Source: Lepiota brunneoincarnata (Eukaryota > Basidiomycota > Agaricomycetes > Agaricales > Agaricaceae). Taken from it: a stretch of DNA of 64,000 nucleotides. Location of the stretch: NCBI GenBank assembly GCA_023014365.1, contig JAEBUN010000041.1, positions 248,001 through 312,000 of the forward strand. The letters are read 5' to 3'. A program made the position numbers and the translations under genes. Of the stretch, positions 55,392 to 64,000 are shown in pieces. The notes under the pieces were generated by a model. The model saw only the letters and a list, made by a program, of their open reading frames with translations, made no database searches and had not been told where the DNA came from. Numbering within the stretch: the first letter of the stretch is position 1; the number at the start of each line of letters is the position of its first letter.

Positions 55392-56690
55392 GCATAACCA
55401 TCCATTCAAAGGAGCCGTAGCGGGTCCGAAAGGCAGTCTTCCATTCGTCGCCGTCAGCAACGCGGACTAGATGGTAAGCGTGACGGAGGTCGATTTTGGT
55501 ATATACGCGAGCTTTGCGAGGGGAGTCTAAGAGGTCGGAGATGAGCGGAAGGGGGTAGCGATCCTTCTTGGTAATACGGTTGAGACCTCTAAAATCAACA
55601 CATAAACGGAGGGAGCCGTCCTTTTTCTTGACGAAGAGGACCGGGGCTCCATGAGGAGAAGTGGAGGGGCGAATGAAGCCAATAGATAAATGTTCGTCAA
55701 TGAAATCTCGTAGAGCTCCAAGCTCTGATTGTGAAAGGGAGTAAATGGTACCGACCGGAGGCTGACCGCCATCCTCTAGGTTAATCTGGAGGTCGTAAGG
55801 GCGGTGTGGAGCAAGTGTGTCAGCACGCGATTTACTGAAAACGTCAGCGAACTCGTGGTATTCCTCGGGGATGGACGAGAGGTCAGGCGGTTCCTCGGAG
55901 ACAGCAGAGGACGCGGCCGATGCGGAGGCGGCGGAAAGATTGATTCGGAATTGTTGGGAGCCAGGGAGCTTGGCAGCGCGGATAAAGGCAGGAGCGTTTA
56001 TCAAGGAGATGTGCGGTTTCGCAAGGGGGACAGATTGGGACGAGGTCCCGGACAGGGGTGGTGAACCTAGGTCAGGAGAGTCAGGGGCGGCCATAGGCGG
56101 AGCCGATGCGGGTGCGACGCAGGTAGAGACGGAAGCAGGATTCTCGAGTAGGGATGGCCGGAAAGTAATACTGCCCAAAGCCCAGTCAATCAACGGATTG
56201 TAGCGGGTGAGCCAGTTGTGTCCTAAGACCACAGAACAGGAAGAGTCGAGCCGGGTGACATAAGTGTCCAAAATGATAGATTCACCGGAGGGGAAAGATA
56301 CAGGCAGTTGCGCAAGCTCCGTAATGTAGGCATTTGAGGTCCCATCAAATAACCGAAGTTCAATAGCCGGAATGGACGAGGTTGGAATACTATGAGAACG
56401 AACAAAAGATGAGTCCACAAAACAGTGAGTAGAACCACTATCAACAAGGGCTTTGAAAGGAGAAGGAGAAGAGAAATCAGAACTAACTACATTGTCCGTT
56501 GTAGAAATCGGGTCCGAAGCGGAGAGTACGGAAGCGGAGACAGAAGATACAGAAGTAATTAAAGGAGAAGTTAATGTGATATGAAAGGAGTTCGGGTCGG
56601 AAAGAGCGGACGCATTGAGACGGAAACTCTCTGGAGCACAGCAGAGTTCAATGTGATCCTCAGTCTGTGCAGAGGCCTGAGGACTGCCGA
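55392..56690 (-). CDS. pol: Chromovirus 1 pol, N-terminal part (protease and RT start)
   Basis: The frame follows gag in the -1 frame. Protease [16 protein letters not shown] lies at about 56440-56400 and the RT N-terminus at about 55680-55400 ([35 protein letters not shown]). It ends at MPF, where chromovirus 2 is inserted (TSD at 55387-55391). The missing part is at 49216-46721. It is open, so the gene appears broken only by the insertion. Confidence 0.9.
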
Positions 56691-58091
56691 CTATTTTTCC
56701 GAGCTCGGGAGAGCCGGCGCGTCTGTCTCGGGGAGCTGAGCCTGTCGGCCTTTAGCCTTGGCATCAGGGAATTTTTTCTTGTCACAGTTAGCAGCCCTGT
56801 GATTGGGATCTGCGCAGACAAGGCAGAGGTTATTGTCGAAACGTCGTTGACGTTCCTCGGGGGTTAATTTACCGTCCTTACCAAGTTTACTAGTAAGGTC
56901 GGATTTGGGCGGGGCCGATTTCTGACCGGCGGACGGGTTGGGCGGATTGCCCTTGAGGCTGGTGTTGGGCATGCTGCCTCTGTTATTATTGGCAGGCTTG
57001 GCGGCAGGTTGCGGGTTGGTCGAGGTGGAAGGGGATGGGTTACCTCCAGGTTTCCTAGAGGCGGTCGGGTCCGAAACGGATTTGGCGCGGGCCTTCTCGC
57101 GTTGGCGTTCCCAGTAGCGAGCGTCGATCTTCATCGCTGCTGCTCGCATTTCGATGAAGGTGTCGGGCTTGCCGTCGGGCCGATTGGACAGAATGTCCTG
57201 GATGCGGTCGGGGAGGCCTTTGTAGTAGTGGTGACAGAATACTTCGTCACCCCAGCGGAGTTGGCCAGCTAGACGGAGGAAATCGACGTTGTAGACGGCG
57301 ATCTTCTCGTCGTAGCGCATTCGGAGGGAGTCGAGCTGCTCAGCAGCTTCTCCGGTTGGATCCGCGGGACCGAAATTGGTCTGCAGTTCCAGGGTGAACT
57401 GGTCCCAGTCCTCAATCCAGTCGTGTATTATTCCGTGGTTGTCGGCCTCGTCGAGGCCGATTTCGAAGTGTTGCTGTGCCACGCCTGTGAGGTATGTCAA
57501 CGCAAAGTTGACCTTGGTGGCGGGGATAGCGAACTGGGCCGGGTTCGTACGGAAATAGAGCCGACATTGGAAGAGGAAGGGTCTGAGTTTGGCAGGGTCG
57601 GAACCTGTAAAGATGTCAGGTTCGCGAGCTTTGGTACGGGGAGATCGAGGAGGCTGTGGGGCTTGAGAGTTCCCACGGCCGTCCATTTGGTCGGCTATGC
57701 GTTGGAAAACTCGGAGTATGAGTCTATCATGGTCGTCTCGGGTGTTGCCAGGTGGGATGTTGTCGTTGTTGTCGCCGTTGTCTGATGGTTCGTCGTCGCC
57801 CGGGGGCCCGTCCCCATTGTCAGGGTAGTCGTCGGGATCACCAGGGTCGCTGGGATCAGGATTGGGGTCGGGGCCGTCGTCGGGGCCGTCGGGAGTCCGG
57901 AATACTGAAGGTTGTATATCTTCAGAGAAACGGTCTGGGGTCGAGGGTGCGATCGATTGTTGGTGAGAGCGAGAAGCCCTCGGGGAGTCGGGTTGCAGTT
58001 CCTCGGAAGGAGGTTGTCGAGTGATGCGTTTGCTACGGCGAGCGGCTGGAGTTACCAGAGTGCGAGTACGGGTAACTGTTCGAGAGACCAT
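56691..58091 (-). CDS. gag: Chromovirus 1 gag
   Basis: Gag is 466 residues from the ATG at 58091. It has a long Asp/Pro/Gly-rich N-terminal linker (about 57900-57740). The capsid core reads [17 protein letters not shown] and [17 protein letters not shown]. The CCHC knuckle is [14 protein letters not shown] (about 56820). It ends with GAA AAA TAG, and an A5 run (56694-56698 on the plus strand as T5) immediately precedes the stop. Pol continues in the -1 frame from there. Confidence 0.92.
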   Translation of the reverse strand: MVSRTVTRTRTLVTPAARRSKRITRQPPSEELQPDSPRASRSHQQSIAPSTPDRFSEDIQPSVFRTPDGPDDGPDPNPDPSDPGDPDDYPDNGDGPPGDDEPSDNGDNNDNIPPGNTRDDHDRLILRVFQRIADQMDGRGNSQAPQPPRSPRTKAREPDIFTGSDPAKLRPFLFQCRLYFRTNPAQFAIPATKVNFALTYLTGVAQQHFEIGLDEADNHGIIHDWIEDWDQFTLELQTNFGPADPTGEAAEQLDSLRMRYDEKIAVYNVDFLRLAGQLRWGDEVFCHHYYKGLPDRIQDILSNRPDGKPDTFIEMRAAAMKIDARYWERQREKARAKSVSDPTASRKPGGNPSPSTSTNPQPAAKPANNNRGSMPNTSLKGNPPNPSAGQKSAPPKSDLTSKLGKDGKLTPEERQRRFDNNLCLVCADPNHRAANCDKKKFPDAKAKGRQAQLPETDAPALPSSEK

Positions 58092-58131
58092 GGTTAGAAA
58101 AATTCAGAGTGTGGTGGACAGGAGGAGTTTG

Positions 58132-58142
58132 AGTCTGATAAT
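58132..58142 (-). promoter_or_regulatory. Self-primer binding site of chromovirus 1
   Basis: ATTATCAGACT (minus strand) starts two bases inside the 5' LTR border and is exactly complementary, over 11 nt, to the predicted 5' end of the element's RNA at 58422-58412. A TATATATA box (58449-58456) lies 34 nt upstream of that start. Tf1 self-priming likewise uses 11 nt. Confidence 0.75.
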
Positions 58143-58144
58143 AC

Positions 58145-58795
58145 TGTTAGAGCCGGTGCGGGTCGGGACCGAAGCGGAGGGTCGGGGTGGTATCCTTGGT
58201 ATAAGGTAACCGGGGGACAGGGCGAAGTCAGTACGTAGACTTCGGGACCGAGGCGGAGTACGTCGGGCGGGGGGTTGGACTTGCGGCCTCAGCTTATGTG
58301 CTGTGCCCTCCTACTGTCCTAGTCCGTATTTCAGGAAGTCGGAGCCGAAGCGGAGCGAGGCAGAAGAGAGGAGAGGATATGGAACAGGGAGCTGGTCCGC
58401 TGCTCGATTCGATTATCAGACTGAGGAGTACAAGCCAAGTACCTACGGTATATATACTACTGGCCTTACGAACTATGACTCGTACTGACTACGTGCGGAG
58501 TGAAGCGGAGACCCATATGGTTACAAACGGATTACAAACGAAATGGAGACCGGTACGGGTATGGAGACTGGTAACGTATCTTGACTACGGACGGGAAATG
58601 GAGACGGGGAAATAGAGACAGCGAGGTTCAGGTGACCACGGCACATGTGGAGGTGGTCGCGTGATCGGGGCAGTGGGTTGCGGTCGGAGTGAGTCGGGGC
58701 CGAGTCGGAGGGCAGAGGGTTGTTGTGTGGAACACACGTGGAGTCGAGAAGCCGAAGTTTAAGTGATTAGACTTATAGTTGGCATGGATATGACA
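58145..58795 (-). repeat. 5' LTR of chromovirus 1
   Basis: This 651-bp LTR is the partner of 44789-45439. It supplies the promoter (TATATATA 58449-58456) for gag-pol on the minus strand. The outer flank CCCTG (58796-58800) is the target duplication. Confidence 0.92.
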
Positions 58796-58800
58796 CCCTG

Positions 58801-59392
58801 AGATCTCCAGACGCACCTTTTGCACCTGATTATTGACAAAGCCGTGCACGTTTCACATCTCGTCAATACTTGCTAAAAGGAAAAACTGAAACAAAAATCA
58901 TCCCTGTATGAACCATAATGGCCCTTTACCTTTACTATTAACAACCGAGGTTCCAGGGTGGTGATTACTTTGGGCAAGGGCGAGTGTGTAGACAAGAAAA
59001 AAGAAATGTAATTCCGTTCGCGGGTGGCGGGGCGTTCTGGGTTCATGTGAGGAAAAATATTTCTCTGAATGGTTGTGAAGATCTCGCAAATTAACGTGTC
59101 CATGCAGGAAAAAAGCATATTACTGTTTACAGGTTTGGAGTGCATGGTGTGCTAGTTAGGTAGCGCACGATGATTATGTCTTCAACGACGTCTTGCTTCT
59201 GTTGGGCGTAGATTGAGCCAACTCAATTGTAGTGGTCGTAGTCCAACATCAAGCGCCAGTACTAGATCCACTATATTATCCTCTGTACTTGCCTCAGAGC
59301 TCGCGGCGCCCTAAGAACCAGTATCTAGATCTACATAACTAAAGTCCCGGTGGTGAGCTGCTCGACGGCCTTGCCCTCGCTGACTTCTGAGA
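58801..59392. other. Intermodule spacer continuing the array
   Basis: After the gypsy element the sequence aligns with 41280-41520 ('ttgacacagccctgcacgtt' type) and then with 31290-31640 and 34780-35130, ending in the 3' flank of L5. No gene is seen. Confidence 0.5.
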
Positions 59393-60139
59393 CTAGTGCA
59401 GGATCCAAATTGACTGATTTCTCTCCCGCACGTCATGTTCCCAACGGAATCCAACCGCGGAACCAACCTGCGGATTCGCCTCCGCCATCTTGAGCAAAAC
59501 ACGGAAACCTGTGAGGACGAGGCAAAACTTCAACAACTACTCGCCCGACCAGGTTCTAATTATGCAATCATACCATTGGGGTTCGGACTATAATCAGCGT
59601 AATACCTGAAGCCAAGGCCCGCCGCACCACCCGGAAGGGGTATGGGTTCGAATTTCCAGTTTTGATCAAGACCCGACTCGCTGCAAGCCTCAACACTGAT
59701 TGTATCTTTCAAATTCCAACTCCCGTCCGCCCTCCCTTCTGTGAATTAGAGTATGAAATCAGGCTGTAGCTTGAACTACTCACTGTCGCGGGTCAGACAC
59801 CAGTTTGTACCATGCATATGCCATCGAAGTTTGTCATCATACACCCAACTTTGGGATGGTGAGGAGTTGCATTTCTGCCTGTAGGTTAAAGAATTCGGGA
59901 GTGAGTACTAAGACTATTGACCATGATCAGTTGGAATGTGGCACGCACAGAACAAGTTTCTTCACAGGTCCAACAACGGAGCCTTCGGTATCCACACAAA
60001 GCTTGGGGACTTTGAGCGGTCTAATGGTATAAGGATGCTTGGAACTCGTATCGTCCCTTGCAATGACGAGTGCTTGGGAGAGTATGCTGCCTGCAGCGAG
60101 AAGCCAAAGCAAAGAGACCCACTGCCGGATGGTCACCAT
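59393..60139 (-). CDS. Secreted ricin-B-type beta-trefoil protein L5, apparently intact
   Basis: This is the most diverged full-length copy. The start at 60139 (signal peptide MVTIRQWVSLLWLLAAG) leads into LCVDTEGSVVG. Exon 2 has CNSSPSQSW and NWCLTRD, exon 3 SVEACSESGLDQNW, and exon 4 ends NQSIWILH with a stop at 59393-59395. Every exon inferred from L2 is open, with the same intron borders. Exon 4 differs strongly in DNA from L2 but keeps its length and frame, which argues for protein-level constraint. It should be secreted, with carbohydrate binding inferred from the QxW beta-trefoil pattern. Confidence 0.68.
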
Positions 60140-60703
60140 TTCGCGAGAGAGAAGAGTTAAAGAGCTATAGGTATAGTTATTGGACTGACCAGACGTTGGC
60201 GTTTTTTAAACCCTGCCTCAATCATAATATCAAATTGCATAATACCCGGAGTGACAAAAGAATTCAGTCTGTATTTCAATTTTCATCAAGGATCCACAGA
60301 CAACAATATCATAGCATTATTATGAGGGTCCCGACGTCATGTACTTTTTTTTTGTTTTTTTTTTTGTTTTGCATTTCGCTTTTGTTGCTTTCTGTGTGTT
60401 GCCTCACGTTTCATCATTGTCCCCGACAAAATCTCCCAACCTCATTATTTAAACGGCCCCATAACCAAATATTCTATTGGGCCGAGCTCTTTGGACTTAT
60501 GCGAATCACCAGGGAAGCCATTCTATCGAACTTCCCTTGGCTTCTGAAGAGAGACAGACCCTTCAACACGTGAGAAGCGCCGAAACGAAACCGAAACGAA
60601 ACCGAAACACAAACGAAGCAGCGCTAACACGTCCAAACAAAGGGGCGAGTGTGATTGGCGGAACAACCACTGGGCTTCGAAAACCAAAGAAAGACGAGTT
60701 AGA

Positions 60704-60734
<31 letters not shown>

Positions 60735-61270
60735 CGGAGAGAATGAAGGAGTTTATGGGTCGTATTTTGACTGGAGAACAAGTCTCCGGAGCCTGCTTCT
60801 TATATACAAACATTTGTACTAAGTTATAATCTTTTCCTATGCTCGAAAGCGATAAGAAAATTGAGGGAAAATAGATCTAAGCTACTTGCAAGATGGAGAA
60901 GGTGAAACAGGGGATGAAATGTGAAGTTTTCGTAGCTACGTGAGGAAGGGATTAGGAAAGGTGAAAGAAAATTATATAAGTAGTGGTTTGCGAGGCATAT
61001 AGAGGCCTATAAGAAGAGAAAAATTTTACTTTACAGTGACACTTGGGGAAAGGAATGGAAATGGAGAGAAAATATTTGAATGAAGGAAACAGAGGTGGAA
61101 TGGGGATGTTGTCGAAATGGTACTGCCTGCCTTGATGTGCGCACTCCGAGACTTTTGATCTGAGGTTTTGATCCGAGTCCTACGAGAGGTGGCATAGGGC
61201 GGCCGTTGCAGGTGTAGCCACTTGCCCACCTCTACACCTCATCGACAAACACCTCTGCTGCCACCGCACC
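60140..61270. other. No recognisable gene; simple repeats
   Basis: 60140-60430 is the 5' flank shared with the other lectin-like copies. 60585-60615 has tandem CCGAAACGAAA units. 60701-60733 is a (GT)n(GA)n microsatellite. The rest to 61270 is AT-rich without a convincing ORF. Confidence 0.5.
60701..60733. repeat. (GT)n(GA)n microsatellite
   Basis: About ten TG units run directly into seven GA units. Confidence 0.9.
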
Positions 61271-61274
61271 CCCG

Positions 61275-61493
61275 TTATGACGGGGCTATCTCTTGTATAA
61301 GTATCCGGGTTATCGAGGATGCAAAGGGCGGGCGGGTGGTCCCTCGCAGTATGGTCTCCATCTTCTCCACGCTTATCGAAGGCTCATGACCGATTCTCAG
61401 CAATGACTTCAACTCCTGGTAGGCCTGCCTCCACCAACGTTCCTCTCGACCATCCGAGTAGAATGCCCCACCACGCATCACCACAGCAGTCAA
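61275..61493 (-). pseudogene. Unidentified fungal coding fragment
   Basis: A 72-residue frame with EERWWRQAYQELKSLLRIG and ISVEKMETILRGTTRPPFA followed by TRILIQEIAPS reads like a real exon (amphipathic helices, conserved-looking Trp pair). The same frame upstream has a stop about 15 codons before the Met, so it may be an exon or a gene remnant. I cannot name the family. Confidence 0.35.
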
Positions 61494-61570
61494 AAACGAA
61501 ACAGCGATCTCCTACGATAATGGACTTGGGGCCTCGTAACGGGCTCCCGAGCCCCCGGTGTATTCCTTAA

Positions 61571-62717
61571 AGTCTCGATGTCAAGTCAGAACAGAAATGT
61601 ACAATATCTAGTCGCCGCTGATGTTTCACGTGGGCACAACCGAGTTTTATGCTTGTCTGAGGGCTAGGTCCGTAAGCGGTAAAGTACATAATCCCTGCTG
61701 GATAGACCGCCTAGGTTACGGACACTGTTTTTAGCTTTTTACCACACCGCACGGTCATACTTTCGAATCGAGAAAGTATGCAGAGTCGTTCTGCTGCGCG
61801 AACACCTGTAAGACCTCTTTTAACTGCTGAAATCATCCCGAGAAGGTTGTTGAAACGCGAGTGTCAGCTCGCCGTCTTTTGTTTGTTTGTTTATTTCATA
61901 TTCACCATGGACACAGTAGGTACTCTATTATACTTTAGATAGCAACACAATCGCTCTACGTTCCCTAGTAAATAGGTGTACATACCATCGCGTCGTATTT
62001 AGGTAGAGTCCTGACATCCCTAGGATCCAGTTTTGGATCCTAGGTGCGTAACTTACCCACTCTCTCGTCTCTGGTAGATGCTGATATTCTTCCTATCTTG
62101 GATCCTAGTGATCTACTATAACATTTCTTGTCTCGACGTGACCCTGCGTATACTTAATCTCGTTAAAGGTGACAAACGACGACGGCGTATATTCGAGAGA
62201 GACAATAACGGCGGGGTGAAGAGGGGGTAGGGAGGTAAACAGACAGGGATACCCACTGTAGACTACGAGTATATGCAATACCTACAATGTAGCCACCATG
62301 AGGTGGTCAGGTACGTCAACCATAATCATTCCGCCGGTTTGCCGGAATCATAAATTCCAGCTACCGGGGTTCAGTACTCCTGTATTTTGGACTAAACCTT
62401 TGCGTTTCCTTTAGTAAACACTACCCCCTGTCTAAGGTGGCGCTGCTAGAAACAATGCCCGCGCTCTCCGCTTATCCTTAGGGAAAACAAACCGCTTCTC
62501 CATGTTCGGGGAGAGATCGATTGCTGGCAGTGCGTTGGTTGACTTGGATCATGGAGAAAATATATTTCAAGGATCTGGTGGCACGAGTACCCCCCCACCC
62601 CCACCCCACAAGCCATCACACGAGGTCATCGTTGAGTTATTCTCCGTCATTGGATGATTCACACCAAGAAATTATGAGCATTAAGCTACACCACCACTAG
62701 ACCGAGGTTCGGCTGAT
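61571..62717. other. No recognisable gene
   Basis: No coding pattern is seen. There is a palindrome at 62019-62044 (CCTAGGATCCA...TGGATCCTAGG) and a further GGATCCTAG at about 62102. A poly-C tract lies at 62590-62608. Confidence 0.45.
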
Positions 62718-63160
62718 TGTTGCTGACATGCAGCACATCCCGTTCGCATACATGTTCCCGATACTTGTGTCGGGCTCGCAAACGCGTGCCGAGTTCCGAT
62801 CTCCGTTTCGCTGGCGTTCCTTTCGCGCCCTCCGCTTTTGCCCTCTATCCCACGCTCCATTCCTTTTGCACGGTCTCTACCGTTTTTGTATCTTTTATGC
62901 TATGCCCTTACCGTTCTCCTCTGCCCGTACACTATTGCTATTGTGCTTATTGTCTACGTACAAGCGCGTGTATCGTAGTGTTAGATAAATAGTCTCTCGC
63001 TTGTAGTCACACTTCAGCTCTCGCGTCGAGACTGAAGTGAGTATTCTACCAATACCTTTAATTACTGTACTGACTACTTTGTAGTATATCTTATATTGTT
63101 CTACAGGTAAATAGTAAGCTCTCGCGTCGAGACTGAATATATCTTATATTGTTCTACAGG
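62718..63160 (+). repeat. 5' LTR of a Ty1/copia element
   Basis: The right border ends ...TTCTACA at 63160, directly followed by a copia-type primer-binding site. The left border at 62718 (TGTTGCTGAC) is proposed from the TG start and is less certain, because the 3' LTR is outside the window. Near its 3' end two units are duplicated: AGCTCTCGCGTCGAGACTGA (about 63016 and 63117) and ATATCTTATATTGTTCTACA (about 63086 and 63140). Confidence 0.6.
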
Positions 63161-63172
63161 TTATGGGCCCCG
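63161..63172 (+). promoter_or_regulatory. copia half-tRNA primer-binding site
   Basis: GGTTATGGGCCC begins immediately after the LTR. From memory, it matches the sequence used by Drosophila copia, complementary to the 3' end of a 5'-half fragment of initiator tRNA-Met cut in the anticodon loop. Confidence 0.7.
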
Positions 63173-63219
63173 CCCCGTTGCGCTACTAAGACAATCAAAC
63201 CTACAGATATATTGTGGCA

Positions 63220-64000
63220 ATGTCTACCGTAAATGATGTACTCCCCATGTCAGTGCCGAAGTTGGATGTGTCCGGAGGAAACTGGGCGATCTTCTCGCTA
63301 CGTTTGCGGACTGTGATCCAAGGCAAAGGGCTGTGGGGCCATTTCGACGGCAGCACACCATGTCCCATACTCCCAACCCCTCAAACGACTATCACTCCTT
63401 CCACCACTACTCCCCAGGCTGCTGCTACACCAGCACCTGCCCCTACCACAGTACCTACTGCCCCTGTCGTCACTGCCGAGACAATCGAGGCATGGCAAAG
63501 AAACGAGAATATCGCTCGCTCCTTGCTTGCCCAATGCCTCCCAGACTCCACGCTAATGGTCACGGCTGGACACCACACAGTCAAAGCGATGTGGGATGCC
63601 ATAACGCAAGAATACACTTACAAAAGCGCATTCTCACAAGCACGGCTCCGTCGCGAGTTTATGACCATGAAATGTCCTGACCGGGGTGACGTACGTTTGT
63701 TCCTGAACGAGATCCGATCTCGAAAGGCCAAATTAGGTGCTGTGGGTGTCACAATTAGCGACGACGACTACAGGAGTGCTATACTCCAATCCCTACCTCG
63801 CTGGCTATCAACGTACGCTGCCAACCAGCTCTCTGCTGCCCGACTTCACAGTTCCCTCCATTACACCATTGAGCCCAAAATCCTAATCATACTGATCAGC
63901 GATGAATGGGACCGAGGCCGCCCTGAGCGATCCAGGGTCGGCAATGCCAAATCCGAGCAGGATGACGCTTTGGTAGCTGAGGGTAGCAACGGGAGTGGAA
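63220..64000 (+). CDS. gag: Ty1/copia gag, partial (runs off the right edge)
   Basis: The frame is open from the ATG at 63220 to the window end, 260 codons. The N-terminus has VPKLDVSGGNWAIFSLRLR and GLWGHFDGSTPCP, the typical copia gag opening (a short LDG.N+..W motif followed by G.W..ldG). A Thr/Pro linker follows. Then come EAWQRNENIARSLLAQCLP, MWDAITQEYTYKSAFSQARL, FMTMKCPDRGDVRLFLNEI and SDDDYRSAILQSLP, matching the UBN2-type gag core. The zinc knuckle, protease, integrase and RT would lie beyond 64000. The frame is intact as far as visible, so the element may be young. Confidence 0.88.
   Translation, partial: MSTVNDVLPMSVPKLDVSGGNWAIFSLRLRTVIQGKGLWGHFDGSTPCPILPTPQTTITPSTTTPQAAATPAPAPTTVPTAPVVTAETIEAWQRNENIARSLLAQCLPDSTLMVTAGHHTVKAMWDAITQEYTYKSAFSQARLRREFMTMKCPDRGDVRLFLNEIRSRKAKLGAVGVTISDDDYRSAILQSLPRWLSTYAANQLSAARLHSSLHYTIEPKILIILISDEWDRGRPERSRVGNAKSEQDDALVAEGSNGSG

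Larger units (their letters stand above)
44789..58795 (-). mobile_element. Ty3/gypsy chromovirus 1 (older, host of the nest)
   Basis: LTRs of 651 bp are at 44789-45439 and 58145-58795, both TG...CA, flanked by the 5-bp duplication CCCTG (44784-44788 and 58796-58800). I see about four differences between the LTRs. Gag (58091-56691) and pol (56690-46721, split by element 2) read on the minus strand. A polypurine tract (AAAGGGGGGGCAC) abuts the 3' LTR. An oppositely transcribed spliced gene occupies 45572-46651. Without the insertion at 49222-55386 the element is about 7.8 kb, longer than usual because of that extra gene. Confidence 0.92.

Noticed and set aside
62019..62044. 26-bp palindrome with BamHI/AvrII-like core
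   Set aside because: It is a clear hairpin, but there is no neighbouring gene to terminate and no symmetry with an origin or integration site. It is recorded only as a sequence curiosity.
62717..62992. Plus-strand ORFs at the copia LTR
   Set aside because: They lie inside the LTR and have no recognisable domain. They are treated as non-coding LTR sequence.
1..64000. CRISPR arrays, rRNA genes, prokaryotic operons
   Set aside because: None is seen. The repeats are long, dispersed and eukaryotic in type, and the genes have spliceosomal introns.

Overview
The window looks like a transposon-rich, gene-poor stretch of a basidiomycete (Agaricomycete) genome. Spliceable genes have very short GT-AG introns (48-69 nt), the Ty3/gypsy elements are chromoviruses, and the NACHT-NLR relics, TKL-type kinase and DUF6699-like proteins are typical of Agaricomycetes. 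A Rhizoctonia/Ceratobasidium-type fungus is my best guess, but that is inference only. There are no rRNA genes, no CRISPR arrays and no convincing tRNA gene.

Layout. 1-2316 and 38034-40031 are two diverged copies of one segmental duplication: a broken NLR gene (-) divergent from a broken membrane-protein gene (+). 4331-14609 is a nest of DNA transposons. A pogo-like element is split by a second TA-target element (itself carrying a Tc1-like element) and by a Tc1/mariner element (itself carrying a hAT-like MITE and a TG..CA LTR-like insertion). Terminal repeats and target duplications can be read for most layers. A poly(A)-tailed retroposon (14890-15738) follows. Next is the one well-resolved host gene, an eight-exon gene joining a bZIP segment to a TKL-type protein kinase (15906-17829).

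18300-44750 and 58800-60140 form a scrambled array of a recurring multi-gene module. It has four kinds of gene: a DUF6699-like protein (nine copies, three intact), a secreted ricin-B-type beta-trefoil protein (five copies, three apparently intact), a small acidic ORF starting MPRED (three copies) and a divergently oriented ORF starting MVD (five copies, one intact). Copies lie in both orientations and include a 446-bp palindrome.

44789-58795 is a Ty3/gypsy chromovirus (TSD CCCTG) interrupted in its reverse transcriptase by a second, younger chromovirus at 49222-55386 (TSD GAAAG, LTRs apparently identical). Both carry a Tf1-style self-priming signature. The older element also holds an antisense, two-intron gene for a coiled-coil protein with exact Zn2Cys6 cysteine spacing. 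The window ends in the 5' LTR, half-tRNA-type primer site and gag of a Ty1/copia element that runs off the right edge.
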